DNA of 22,400 nucleotides from a virus. The position numbers and the translations under genes are program-made. The stretch covers positions 1 through 22,400 of IMG/VR virus record IMGVR_UViG_3300045119_000278; one strand, given 5' to 3'. The notes beneath the pieces were generated by a model that worked only from the letters and a program-made list of their open reading frames with translations, did not search any database and was not told where the DNA came from. Position 1 is the stretch's first letter, and the number at the start of each line of letters is the position of its first letter. This document shows, piece by piece, positions 6,173-13,925 of the stretch.

Positions 6173-8694
6173 GCACCCTGCAATAGAATAGCTACAGTTT
6201 TCGTATCAGTTAAAGGCCCACCAATACCAGTATTTCCAAGATCATTAGCAATACATGTCAAAGTCATACTGTCTGATGGAGCACCTAAAGTATTATGAAT
6301 AGCCATATTATTCAATGCAGCATTAATATTGACTAGAGTTCCACGAATAACCATTGTATGCGTCCCATTAGCACCAGACATTACTGTAATTCCAGTAGTG
6401 GATGTTAATGTTAAATTACAATTATGGGAACCATCAAATGGGGTTACAGTTAGGCTTAGTTGTTCTATATTACCACCAGAATCAACATCATCCATAGTGA
6501 TAGCAGTACCTTCATCAGATGTGAAATGTCTAGTTCCGCCAGTAGTTAGCAAAATAGGAACATTATCCCCAGTTGGAACGGTTAAAACTGGTGCAATATT
6601 ATGGATTTCGCAAGAAGCTTTCTTCATTAGTGGCCTAAAATTGAAAATCTTTTTGATATAAAGCCTAATCTTCTGTAATAAAAATGAGCTATTTACCATT
6701 TTAGTACCAGCATTTTCACGGACGGAGGAAAAGATTACTCGGAATGCTTCATCTTTATAATTTGCTAACCATTCAATCTCTGAGTGATATTTTTCAGTCG
6801 CGCTTTGAGCAGCTAAAATGGCATCTCCAAGATCAACTGTATTATTCTCCTCTAAATTAGTAATAGAGACATTAATACACTGCTCAATCTCGATAGAATT
6901 AGTATTTTGAGATATCCTAGCTCTAATAGTTCCTAAATGAAAAATCCCATCAGCCTCATCCTGATTGATACCAACTAAAGATGTAGAATAGTGAGAGGTA
7001 AAATTCTCCTCAGCAATTTGCGCTGTAGCATCTCCCCCAATTTGACCCAAATTTGCAAAATTACTATCAGGGACTAAAACTATAGCTTGTAAACTAGAAT
7101 TATCTATGATAATTTGGATCCAATCAATAAAATTATCATTAGCAGGCCATTGCGATTTATCTAGATCCTCATAATAATTCCACTCAGACCATCGAATTGA
7201 TTTAGCATCCAAACCTTTAGCATAATCGCCAACTAAAAATCTAGGTCCTAGATTACTTGTCTGAGTAGTATCAGTGACAATTATTGAAACATAAATAATT
7301 TTGGCTATAGGATCAATCTTGACTTGTGTACGATTGAACAAAAATGCAGTTGGACCGGCATTATTTGTTAACCAAAAATCTTCAATTTTGTAAGTTAATG
7401 CTGGTTTTTGAATGACTCCATTAAATAGATAAATCCCTGAACGGTCTGCTAAAATATAGGCATCAGAGCTTGTCGAATCTCCATAGTATACTTCTCCAAC
7501 ACCAAAAATCTCAGTTCCGACAGAGCTATCCACGTCAACAACTTCCCATTCTGCCGGCTCTAATCCATTATCCCGTACTACTTTTGTTTGCCGTTCCTTA
7601 TGGATCATCAGATTACCACGGAATGCGACGCATCTTTTTGCTTGACCTAAAGAGTTAACGCTAATATTTAGTGAACAATCGGATGCCTGAAATGATTCTG
7701 GTTTCCCAGGTTGGGAACCTTTGATGCTATTCGGATCATTTGGATCACCCCAAAGTATCATTCGCCCATTATACTCACACATGCCGAGGACTGATACTTG
7801 GGTCTCTTCTAAATCTTTAAGATACTCCGCGGAATCTACTAAATCAGTTGAGAAATAGTTTACAGCCTGAACTGTCGTGGTATTATCAGCAATATGTCCA
7901 CCAGGGATAAAGAATAATTCATAGCTGTCAACATCTGCCCCAATGGTTGGAAATACTTTAGAGGATAATAAATATCGTCCAACAATTCCTGATGGTCCAG
8001 TTGGGATACCATTAAACTGTAAATTCTTTGCCCCAGCAGCAGTTTTAACTGTTCTATTCCCTACAGCCTGTGGAGGCGTAATAAATCCAGATGCAGTTTC
8101 ATATGCAACTGCTAAGACATATTGCCCAGCATCGACATTTCCGGCTGATGGTTCAGTTATGCTCGATGTAGCCGATGCCGGCTTTAATCCTAATGCATCC
8201 CGTGTAACATTTGTCCCATCCGATGCATCATAAACCTGCATCGGAATCTCAGCATCACCAAAATCTCTAAAATGGAAAGAGATATAGGCGCGATTGTTCA
8301 TATTTAAGACAGAAAAATCAACGTGTAAGCTTGGGTGAGTAAATCCAGATGTATCAAAAATAGCATCTGCGTCGTCAAATCCTAATTTACTGTCAAATAA
8401 TTTACCATCAGAATAGTAAACTAATAACCGTACCTCAGCAGGGATAAAAACGCCATCAATGTGCCCTGAAATAGTATAAGGATGAACACGATGGATGGTT
8501 TTTCCTGCCCGATTATCCGAATCGGAGGTATCAATGTATGTAGAGAATGGAGGACGTGATTTTACACCTTTATCTAAAAACGCACAATTCTTCTCATCTG
8601 GAGAATGATCTACGGGGCAAGATTCCTTCTCACCCCGAGACCATTTGCCATTAAACTCACTTATTACTACAGCTTCATGAGTTCTCGTTGACAT
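6169..8694 (-). CDS. Tail nozzle-like protein (tail tubular B type) with C-terminal cadherin/Ig-like domain
   Basis: 841 residues, the largest gene in the window. Residues 1-690 are beta-rich. The N-terminus has the phrase CPVDHSPDEKNCAFLDKGVKSRPPF, shortened here to PDEKNCAFLDKGVKSRPPF, like the opening of nozzle and tail tubular B proteins; later come CEYNGRMILWGDPNDPNSI, RCVAFRGNLMIHKERQTK and repeated DRSGIYLFNG-type blades, consistent with a propeller-like tail tube tip. Residues about 700-841 are a separate domain resembling cadherin-like bacterial adhesin repeats (INAALNNMAI, then LTCIANDLGNTGIGGPLTD). It follows the head-tail adaptor and fibre genes, as expected for a podovirus tail. 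The start overlaps the previous stop (TAATG), with GGAAG upstream. Function is assigned by order and motifs, not by search. Confidence 0.7.
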   Translation of the reverse strand: MSTRTHEAVVISEFNGKWSRGEKESCPVDHSPDEKNCAFLDKGVKSRPPFSTYIDTSDSDNRAGKTIHRVHPYTISGHIDGVFIPAEVRLLVYYSDGKLFDSKLGFDDADAIFDTSGFTHPSLHVDFSVLNMNNRAYISFHFRDFGDAEIPMQVYDASDGTNVTRDALGLKPASATSSITEPSAGNVDAGQYVLAVAYETASGFITPPQAVGNRTVKTAAGAKNLQFNGIPTGPSGIVGRYLLSSKVFPTIGADVDSYELFFIPGGHIADNTTTVQAVNYFSTDLVDSAEYLKDLEETQVSVLGMCEYNGRMILWGDPNDPNSIKGSQPGKPESFQASDCSLNISVNSLGQAKRCVAFRGNLMIHKERQTKVVRDNGLEPAEWEVVDVDSSVGTEIFGVGEVYYGDSTSSDAYILADRSGIYLFNGVIQKPALTYKIEDFWLTNNAGPTAFLFNRTQVKIDPIAKIIYVSIIVTDTTQTSNLGPRFLVGDYAKGLDAKSIRWSEWNYYEDLDKSQWPANDNFIDWIQIIIDNSSLQAIVLVPDSNFANLGQIGGDATAQIAEENFTSHYSTSLVGINQDEADGIFHLGTIRARISQNTNSIEIEQCINVSITNLEENNTVDLGDAILAAQSATEKYHSEIEWLANYKDEAFRVIFSSVRENAGTKMVNSSFLLQKIRLYIKKIFNFRPLMKKASCEIHNIAPVLTVPTGDNVPILLTTGGTRHFTSDEGTAITMDDVDSGGNIEQLSLTVTPFDGSHNCNLTLTSTTGITVMSGANGTHTMVIRGTLVNINAALNNMAIHNTLGAPSDSMTLTCIANDLGNTGIGGPLTDTKTVAILLQGA

Positions 8695-8900
8695 TATCTA
8701 CTTCCGGGTAAACCCTCGTCGCCATCATTGTCACTTAATCCTAATGCGCCGCGCATACTCTTACCTTTTGCCGCTGCCTTTTGGAACTTCTTTTTACCAT
8801 ACTTTTTACGGCCAATAAAGGCAGACAATGCTCCTGGATTTGTAACTCCAGGCTTTCTTGCTAATTTAGCCTTTAATTTGTCAAATCCAATGTATGACAT
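8694..8900 (-). CDS. Small basic conserved phage protein with IGRKKYGKKKF motif
   Basis: 68 residues from ATG 8900, one base after the previous stop (TAAA-ATG); an upstream extension of the same frame would run into the fibre gene and is rejected. The core VTNPGALSAFIGRKKYGKKK is a motif I recognise from many phage structural regions, strongly basic (about 35-55), followed by an acidic Gly-rich tail (SDNDGDEGLPG). No function is established for it. The basic patch could bind DNA or the acidic interior of the tail or head. It lies between the fibre-like and nozzle-like genes, with which it shares a one-base overlap at the 3' end. Confidence 0.65.
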   Translation of the reverse strand: MSYIGFDKLKAKLARKPGVTNPGALSAFIGRKKYGKKKFQKAAAKGKSMRGALGLSDNDGDEGLPGSR

Positions 8901-8901
8901 T

Positions 8902-10209
8902 TTAGAATCCAACAGCCATTGTACGATACCAGATTTCCCAATTAAGAACTCCAGCAGCAGTTCCTGGTTGGGTGTATGCAGTAGTTGCAACTAGATTTAT
9001 ACTTGCATTAGATACAATTGGAGTAGCAGCAGCCGATAATGGACTGAAATAAACAGCTTTATTCCCTGAAGCACCTAAAAGGTTAGCCTTTGTAGTTACA
9101 CCAGTTATAGCAGCACCACCCGCACCCCAACGAACAGAAACGTCATCACCACCACCAGTATATGCAGCAGTTGCAAATGCGTAATAAGCTGAAAATGCTT
9201 CTATTTGAAGTGCAACGTTAGCCCCTGGCGTAGCCACTAAAACAACGCCATTAGCATGCCCTAATTGGCCAGCGGAAGTACCAGTAATATTAGCTGATGT
9301 GATCTGCCCTGATGCTCGTTGAAGGGTATTAGTAGCTATCATAGTACTAAGAACCTTATTAGCACCAATAGCTGTAACTCCAGCACCACTAATGGTAACA
9401 TCACCAGTTACAGCAGTCGAATTAATATCAGTACCATCACCAAGTAAAATCTGACCAGATACAGATGCTACTAGATCGGATGCTGCTCCAGTAGAATTAC
9501 CAACTTTTACTGTACCACGCGTCATACCAGCCGCTAATGCATTAGTAATTGATAGTGCTTGAATTTCATTGGTTCCAATTAGTCTAGGGCCAGTAGTAAT
9601 CTGCCAGAGAATCTGACCAACCGTTGCAGATTTGACTAGAACATAGCCAACAACGTGAACACGAGAAATAGCAGTCGTCGGGGCAGTTTGAGTAAATCCG
9701 CCAGCAGTTGTTGATAGATAAACAGCATCACCGGCGGATGTGAATGAGTTAGTGTTTAATGTTGCTGCTGATGTAGCGCCTTTATAGACAACGCCAGAAG
9801 CATTATTAGCAATAGTTGCAGTAGTAATCCATAGATTATCATGAGCAGCGACATCTGCATCTGCTAGGACGATTTTGGGATTACCGCTCGTCGCATCAAC
9901 AGTAGTCACTGCGACGACTTTATCAGTGACAATGTCGCTTCCAGTTTTATTGATAACCAGAAGACCAAGATTTGAAGGTTTAACTTCTCCAGGACCATTA
10001 CCAATTGCAGTCCATGTTGGAGATGCTAATGTGCCAGTATTTAAGTAAATAATAGCATTTGTAGCATCAGTATAAGTTGAACCTGGGCCACAAACACCAA
10101 CAGCAGTTCCAGATGTCCCAGATGTCGGTGCACCTGCACCAGCAATATTATAAACTCCATTATCACTTTGACTTCTTGCGCTTGTAATCCAATTCTGCAT
10201 GAATGCCAT
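8902..10209 (-). CDS. Beta-rich fibre/spike-like structural protein
   Basis: 435 residues, extremely rich in Ala/Thr/Val/Gly with few charged residues, typical of beta-helical or beta-prism fibre shafts. The N-terminus (MAFMQNWITSARSQSDN) is probably the virion anchor. About 80-210 holds repeating beta strands such as LGLLVINKTGSDIVTDKVVA and DAVYLSTTAGGF. About 225-300 has GTVKVGNSTGAASDLVASVS and GDVTISGAGVTAIGANKV, reminiscent of fibre repeat units. The final 100 residues could form a globular tip (VSVRWGAGGAAITG ... WEIWYRTM). No peptidase or depolymerase motif was noticed. The start has GAAAGG eight bases upstream. It could instead be a head fibre or decoration protein; the position after the adaptor favours the tail. 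Confidence 0.65.
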   Translation of the reverse strand: MAFMQNWITSARSQSDNGVYNIAGAGAPTSGTSGTAVGVCGPGSTYTDATNAIIYLNTGTLASPTWTAIGNGPGEVKPSNLGLLVINKTGSDIVTDKVVAVTTVDATSGNPKIVLADADVAAHDNLWITTATIANNASGVVYKGATSAATLNTNSFTSAGDAVYLSTTAGGFTQTAPTTAISRVHVVGYVLVKSATVGQILWQITTGPRLIGTNEIQALSITNALAAGMTRGTVKVGNSTGAASDLVASVSGQILLGDGTDINSTAVTGDVTISGAGVTAIGANKVLSTMIATNTLQRASGQITSANITGTSAGQLGHANGVVLVATPGANVALQIEAFSAYYAFATAAYTGGGDDVSVRWGAGGAAITGVTTKANLLGASGNKAVYFSPLSAAATPIVSNASINLVATTAYTQPGTAAGVLNWEIWYRTMAVGF

Positions 10210-10231
10210 TTGATCTGCCTTTCATCAAAGC

Positions 10232-10247
10232 GAGGCACAATTGCCTC
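10232..10247. promoter_or_regulatory. Short intergenic hairpin GAGGCA-CAAT-TGCCTC
   Basis: A perfect six-base-pair stem with a four-base loop in the 36-base gap between the adaptor and fibre-like genes; one arm includes part of the adaptor stop codon. There is no T-run on either strand, so it is not a convincing terminator. It might be an mRNA processing or stability element. This gap is wider than most junctions in the left part of the module. Confidence 0.35.
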
Positions 10248-10914
10248 AGATCAATCTACGATAACCTTGTTTGAATTTAGAACTATAACGTTTTTGTCTT
10301 ACCGGATACGCCTGATTATCTTTAACAGCAATAGCTAAAAGAAGTTCCATAGATTTATCAGCATCCTGATTCAAACTATCACTTCTTTCCTGATCCTCAC
10401 CCATACGTAATGCCGCTAGTGCTGCTGTTCTATAACCAAGATAATTTTGAGCTTGTAAGTAAACAATCGGATCATCATGTGCTGAAACGTCAACAATCAA
10501 TCTCTTGTACCATAGCATTACATCTCGATTTGCTGTGGAACCTAGAAATTTGATGAGATTTTCTTTGAATGTCCAATATCTTAAGAGTTCATTTTGAGTT
10601 TCAATCGGTAAAGTCTGAACTCTCTCCATATGTAACCAATTTTCAGGAGTTGTATCACTCTCCTGAATTTCCATCATTTTTTCTGGAACTACCAAATCGG
10701 TAGGCTGATCATCATCTAAATCTAATTGTCCCGCAGGAACGGTGATACGAGCTGATACAACTTCCAACAATTGGACATCATTTACCAATAATTGAGCCTC
10801 CAAATCTCGCATAGCAATCTGAGCATAAACTAATAGATTAGTTAGCGAGAATAGAGTCCCATCAGAATCATTCAAATGAGCCTGGGCATCGGTAATGATG
10901 TCATCTAATGTCAT
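10246..10914 (-). CDS. Head-to-tail adaptor (tail tubular A / gp4-like connector)
   Basis: 222 residues. It opens with MTLDDIITDAQAHLNDSDG, LFSLTNLLVYAQIAMRDLEA, the helix-loop-helix start common to phage adaptor proteins that dock under the portal. PTDLVVPEKMMEIQESD and NELLRYWTFKENLIKFLGS (a conserved P-x-D-L ... W-x-F-x-E-x-x-I-x-F pattern) follow, then LWYKRLIVDV and a C-terminal helical bundle (YLGYRTAALAALRMGEDQER). The basic C-terminus (KRYSSKFKQGYRR) could insert in the portal clip. The start forms an ATGA overlap with the upstream gene. The product should form the ring joining the portal to the tail nozzle. Confidence 0.75.
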   Translation of the reverse strand: MTLDDIITDAQAHLNDSDGTLFSLTNLLVYAQIAMRDLEAQLLVNDVQLLEVVSARITVPAGQLDLDDDQPTDLVVPEKMMEIQESDTTPENWLHMERVQTLPIETQNELLRYWTFKENLIKFLGSTANRDVMLWYKRLIVDVSAHDDPIVYLQAQNYLGYRTAALAALRMGEDQERSDSLNQDADKSMELLLAIAVKDNQAYPVRQKRYSSKFKQGYRRLI

Positions 10915-11141
10915 TGCGCCTCACTAAAGTCTAGATAATATGACTTTCCAGGCTCAAAATGGTCTTCTCTGACTGTTGATACTTTAAGACTTCCTGTAGG
11001 CGTAGATCCAAAGAATTGCTTATTCTCTTCGGAATCACCAGTTACAGCAGAAAATTCAGCTTCATATAAAAATGGAGAAGTACCAGTCCACCCTTTATAT
11101 TTTCTTACTGAAGTACAAGTAAACTTAGCTCGTGTATTCAC
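10911..11141 (-). CDS. Small conserved phage protein, unknown function
   Basis: 76 residues beginning with GTG 11141; AGGTG lies five bases upstream and the start forms a GTGA overlap with the previous stop. It begins NTRAKFTCTSVRKY, continues ENKQFFGSTPTGSLKV and ends FEPGKSYYLDFSEA, a pattern I have seen in small proteins next to connector genes of many phages. All-beta by appearance, with no motif for catalysis. Probably a virion-assembly accessory, but its role is not known. Confidence 0.7.
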   Translation of the reverse strand: MNTRAKFTCTSVRKYKGWTGTSPFLYEAEFSAVTGDSEENKQFFGSTPTGSLKVSTVREDHFEPGKSYYLDFSEAQ

Positions 11142-11743
11142 TTTTTCACCTCAGGCATCAATTCCGGCTTCAAAACTTGCTTACAGGTAAAGCAGATAAT
11201 TGCATCCGGATCAACCGAAGTCTTACAGAATTTACAATTGACTTTAATATCCTCAGCCTCCATCATCCAGGGGCGATCGAGATTTAATTCCCGAGCAGCT
11301 AATCGTGCATTATCAGCAATTAATGTATGCCGGCCAGGATTTCGTGCCCATTCCTCATCGGCTAATTTTACCAATTCAATGAACCATTCATTTTGCATCT
11401 TTTTAGCTGATTCAATCTGAGGCTTATATTTAGCTTTGATTTCAGGGACAGAGATATCACCCTCGACAAAGAATAATGCAGGTTGTCTTTCCCCAGGAGC
11501 GATAGCATGAGCAGTATCGAAGATATAATCACCGATAATTGACTCTGCCATTCGTCGGGAATCAGTCGTCACTTTAGTCGGGGGCATATCTTCTTTACCA
11601 TCAACATAATGCACCGATGGGCCAATGGTAAGAAGTCCGGGATCATCATTCTTTGCAGCAGGAATTAGAAATTCCCCAGGATAGATCCCATTGTGCTTAC
11701 GAAAAATGTCTTTCTTAAAATATGATACGATTGTACAGTTCAT
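11138..11743 (-). CDS. Conserved phage protein with C-terminal zinc ribbon
   Basis: 201 residues from ATG 11743 (GGAG seven bases upstream; TGATG overlap with the previous gene). The N-terminal two thirds has no recognised fold; it includes PGEFLIPAAKNDDPGLLTIG and a helical segment ESAKKMQNEWFIELVKLADE. The C-terminus carries a clear zinc ribbon C170-x2-C173-x10-C184-x2-C187 (CKFCKTSVDPDAIICFTC) followed by a short basic tail. The arrangement of a helical body and terminal ribbon is found beside capsid genes in other phages, as far as I recall, without a known role. Likely a virion or assembly factor. Confidence 0.7.
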   Translation of the reverse strand: MNCTIVSYFKKDIFRKHNGIYPGEFLIPAAKNDDPGLLTIGPSVHYVDGKEDMPPTKVTTDSRRMAESIIGDYIFDTAHAIAPGERQPALFFVEGDISVPEIKAKYKPQIESAKKMQNEWFIELVKLADEEWARNPGRHTLIADNARLAARELNLDRPWMMEAEDIKVNCKFCKTSVDPDAIICFTCKQVLKPELMPEVKK

Positions 11744-12279
11744 CAATTTACTCCAGGAGCAATTATAGCCGATCCATCACGCAGTTGCCCCGACAGCGTT
11801 GGTGAATTTTCTTCGATTTTCATCATGTCTTCTACTACGTCTTTTTCGTCCATTTCCGCTTCCATACGATCCAAATCTGCCTGTGTCAGTTTCTCTTTAG
11901 TTGCAAAGAGACTTGCAATGATACATTTTACAGCTTGCCAAATTGGATATTGATACTCTTCATTCGGAGTCTCAAATTTCCAAATAATCTCATAACTGCC
12001 ATTCTCAACACCAATTAATTCTGGACTCCAATGCCGATACTTCGATGCTGGGAATGTCAATCTTTCTAGAATCCAACGATCACGAATCCAGGGATATTTA
12101 TGTCTATCCTTACAAACTCCAGTAGTCTCCCGAAGGAAAATAGGACCATAGAATTCTCGAAAAGTGCCCCATCGAGTTTCTAATTGATCATTCGACCAGA
12201 CAATTCGGAATAATGGTCGCTTGTCGTCATTTACTCCGAAATGTTTAACCAAAAGTTTGTTAATTTCTTCTACTGTCAT
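11743..12279 (-). CDS. Conserved phage head-module protein, unknown function
   Basis: 178 residues. The characteristic phrases are LFRIVWSNDQLETRWGTFREF, shortened here to FRIVWSNDQLETRWGTF, then KYPWIRDRWILERLTFP, SYEIIWKFETPNEEY and a Pro/Trp segment YPIWQAVKCIIASLF. These occur in proteins lying between capsid and connector genes in many podovirus-like phages; no function is known to me. The C-terminus is acidic (EAEMDEKDVVEDMMKIEE). No good Shine-Dalgarno site precedes ATG 12279; instead a GC-rich hairpin (12286-12316) ends just before it, so initiation may depend on RNA structure. Confidence 0.7.
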   Translation of the reverse strand: MTVEEINKLLVKHFGVNDDKRPLFRIVWSNDQLETRWGTFREFYGPIFLRETTGVCKDRHKYPWIRDRWILERLTFPASKYRHWSPELIGVENGSYEIIWKFETPNEEYQYPIWQAVKCIIASLFATKEKLTQADLDRMEAEMDEKDVVEDMMKIEENSPTLSGQLRDGSAIIAPGVN

Positions 12280-12285
12280 AATTAA

Positions 12286-12316
12286 TTGGGGCCTTTGAAG
12301 CTATCTCCAGCCCCAA
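12286..12316 (-). terminator. Hairpin after the capsid and decoration genes (attenuator-like)
   Basis: TTGGGGC (12286-12292) and GCCCCAA (12310-12316) form a perfect seven-base-pair GC-rich stem with a 17-base loop, in the gap just downstream of the decoration gene. On the minus strand it is followed by TTAATTATG rather than a T-run, so it would be a weak or factor-dependent terminator. It could also protect the upstream capsid mRNA from 3' decay, or mask initiation at 12279. Confidence 0.45.
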
Positions 12317-12327
12317 CCTTTCTTCAA

Positions 12328-12657
12328 TTACGCAACATACGACGGATACCACTTACCAGTAATAGGATTGTAAGTTAAAGCCTGAGCTTTATTTGCAACG
12401 TTAGTAACAGCAACAGCAATATTGACAGCATTAGTAAAGGTTGATGCGCCATCAGGAATCAGAATGATAGTTCCAGCGAAACCATCATATGGAACCTGGA
12501 TAGTCGTCACCGCCCCAGTACCAGTTAATTGACTGATCTTATGTGTAGGAATAATCGTGGCGACAGCACTATCCAAAACGATAGGACTAACTACCTGCTG
12601 ATTCTTACCACCAATACCAAACTTCTCAGGACATTCAGTTGTGTAAGTGAAAGCCAT
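12328..12657 (-). CDS. Putative capsid decoration / head fibre protein
   Basis: 109 residues immediately downstream of the major capsid gene (17 bases). It is beta-rich and nearly uncharged in its second half: TGTGAVTTIQVPYDGFAGTI, ILIPDGASTFTNAVNIAVAV, and an ending LTYNPITGKWYPSY, which resembles small decoration or fibre domains. No signal peptide. GAGGAAAGGA upstream of the ATG is a strong ribosome site, fitting a protein needed in many copies. The assignment is based on position, size and composition; a scaffold-independent minor structural role is possible. Confidence 0.6.
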   Translation of the reverse strand: MAFTYTTECPEKFGIGGKNQQVVSPIVLDSAVATIIPTHKISQLTGTGAVTTIQVPYDGFAGTIILIPDGASTFTNAVNIAVAVTNVANKAQALTYNPITGKWYPSYVA

Positions 12658-12674
12658 TTTGTTTTATCCTTTCC

Positions 12675-13922
12675 TCAATATCCGGTCGGAACTGAGAGAC
12701 CAGAGATGTATGAACAAATCGCCGGATTTGATACGAAAGTATTGAATACTGCAACGATATAAAATATCGTCGAAGTAGCAACACCACCAGAAGCACCACG
12801 AGTCTCAAACATCTTACGGCCATCCTTAGACTCGAAGAAATCAACCGGGCGCATTTCTGCACGGCCCCAAACCTCAGGAACAACGAAGTCAATACGAGTC
12901 TTATCCCATGAAAAATGCGTTTTGACTGATGCTCCAGCCATTTGCATATCATCACCAAAGTAAAGATCAAGAGCTTCATCTTTAGCTTGCTTGTGAATAA
13001 GACTTACCAATTGACCCAATTGCTCATAAGCCTGTTTCTGGCAAGGATGCATCCATGCAGTGGTTTTTTCCATATTGTCCATACCAACACGATCACCAAT
13101 CTTGTTTAGTGCAAGACGGGCAAAAGGTAGGGCCAAAGGACCACCAGCAGCGACGCTATTTGCACGAATCTCTGGTGTCGTACTTCTATCAAATCCGAGC
13201 CATGTACCAGTTGATGCACTATTATGATGATAAGGAACACCCTGTAGCCAAACAGGAGGAGTAGCAGACAATCCTTCCACAACAACCTTATCGCCAGCAG
13301 TCAATCCAGCAGTCGTAGCAGTCTTGATTTGCTTATTCGGACCATCAAAATAAGTGATAGGACGAGCATTGTTTGTAGTACGGTTCGTAGCTAGAGTACT
13401 GTCATAGTAATTGACATTCTGACCATATCGGACTAGACGAGCGCCGAATCCATCAGAATTTAGAGTAACAGTATCAACACCACCAGAGTTACTAACCGCA
13501 GAGACAGTCCCAAGAACACCATCACCTCCAGTTAAGCATTGGCTGTCAATCTGCTTTCTCATCTCCTTCATTGACGTAGCGACAATACGCTGGAATGTCT
13601 TGACGACACCCTTTCGAGAGTCATCATTTCCCCAATCTGACTTTGCGGTAAACTCAAACGCAATGCCCATCGGAAAAGTAGACACTACAGCTTTGTCATA
13701 CGTCGGACCATCGCCACGACCTAGATCTCCACCATCAATATCAATGGCGCGAAACTTACCCCCCGGTCGAAGTTCCAAAGGAACTCGCATATCTCTCGTC
13801 GATACAACTTCAACATCCTTCTTCTCAATAGTACTATAAAAAGTTGCATCTCGCTCGAATAATGTAGGGAGCAATTTCCGCACATTTTCGATTTCGACAG
13901 CAACAACTTGTGCCGAATTCAT
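12675..13922 (-). CDS. Major capsid protein, HK97 fold
   Basis: 415 residues. The N-terminal segment LLPTLFERDATFYSTIEK and the block STRDMRVPLELRPGGKFRAI then GGDLGRGDGPTYDKAVVSTF are familiar from podovirus-like major capsid proteins, leading into the HK97 E-loop/P-domain region. The long helix RKGVVKTFQRIVATSMKEMR is the spine-helix candidate. C-terminal segments include KTTAWMHPCQKQAYEQLG (P-domain) and FFESKDGRKMFETRG. Product: the shell subunit, assembled around the scaffold encoded directly upstream. It starts three bases after the scaffold stop, with AGGGA nine bases upstream lying inside the end of the scaffold gene. No protease domain or cleavage site was seen. Confidence 0.88.
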   Translation of the reverse strand: MNSAQVVAVEIENVRKLLPTLFERDATFYSTIEKKDVEVVSTRDMRVPLELRPGGKFRAIDIDGGDLGRGDGPTYDKAVVSTFPMGIAFEFTAKSDWGNDDSRKGVVKTFQRIVATSMKEMRKQIDSQCLTGGDGVLGTVSAVSNSGGVDTVTLNSDGFGARLVRYGQNVNYYDSTLATNRTTNNARPITYFDGPNKQIKTATTAGLTAGDKVVVEGLSATPPVWLQGVPYHHNSASTGTWLGFDRSTTPEIRANSVAAGGPLALPFARLALNKIGDRVGMDNMEKTTAWMHPCQKQAYEQLGQLVSLIHKQAKDEALDLYFGDDMQMAGASVKTHFSWDKTRIDFVVPEVWGRAEMRPVDFFESKDGRKMFETRGASGGVATSTIFYIVAVFNTFVSNPAICSYISGLSVPTGY

Positions 13923-13925
13923 ATA

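Noticed and set aside
8901-8990. Upstream extension of the small IGRKKYG protein
   Set aside because: The extension lies inside the 3' end of the fibre-like gene. ATG 8900 follows that gene's stop by one base and matches the phage junction style.
10041-10238. Minus-strand frame of 65 codons overlapping the fibre-like gene start
   Set aside because: Out of frame with the fibre-like gene; low-complexity Leu/Val-rich reading of its repeats.
10232-10247. Intrinsic terminator after the adaptor gene
   Set aside because: The stem is only six base pairs and no T-run follows on either strand; kept only as a hairpin.
12635-12979. Minus-strand frame of 114 codons inside the capsid gene
   Set aside because: Leu/Arg-rich shadow of the major capsid gene in another frame, without a ribosome site.
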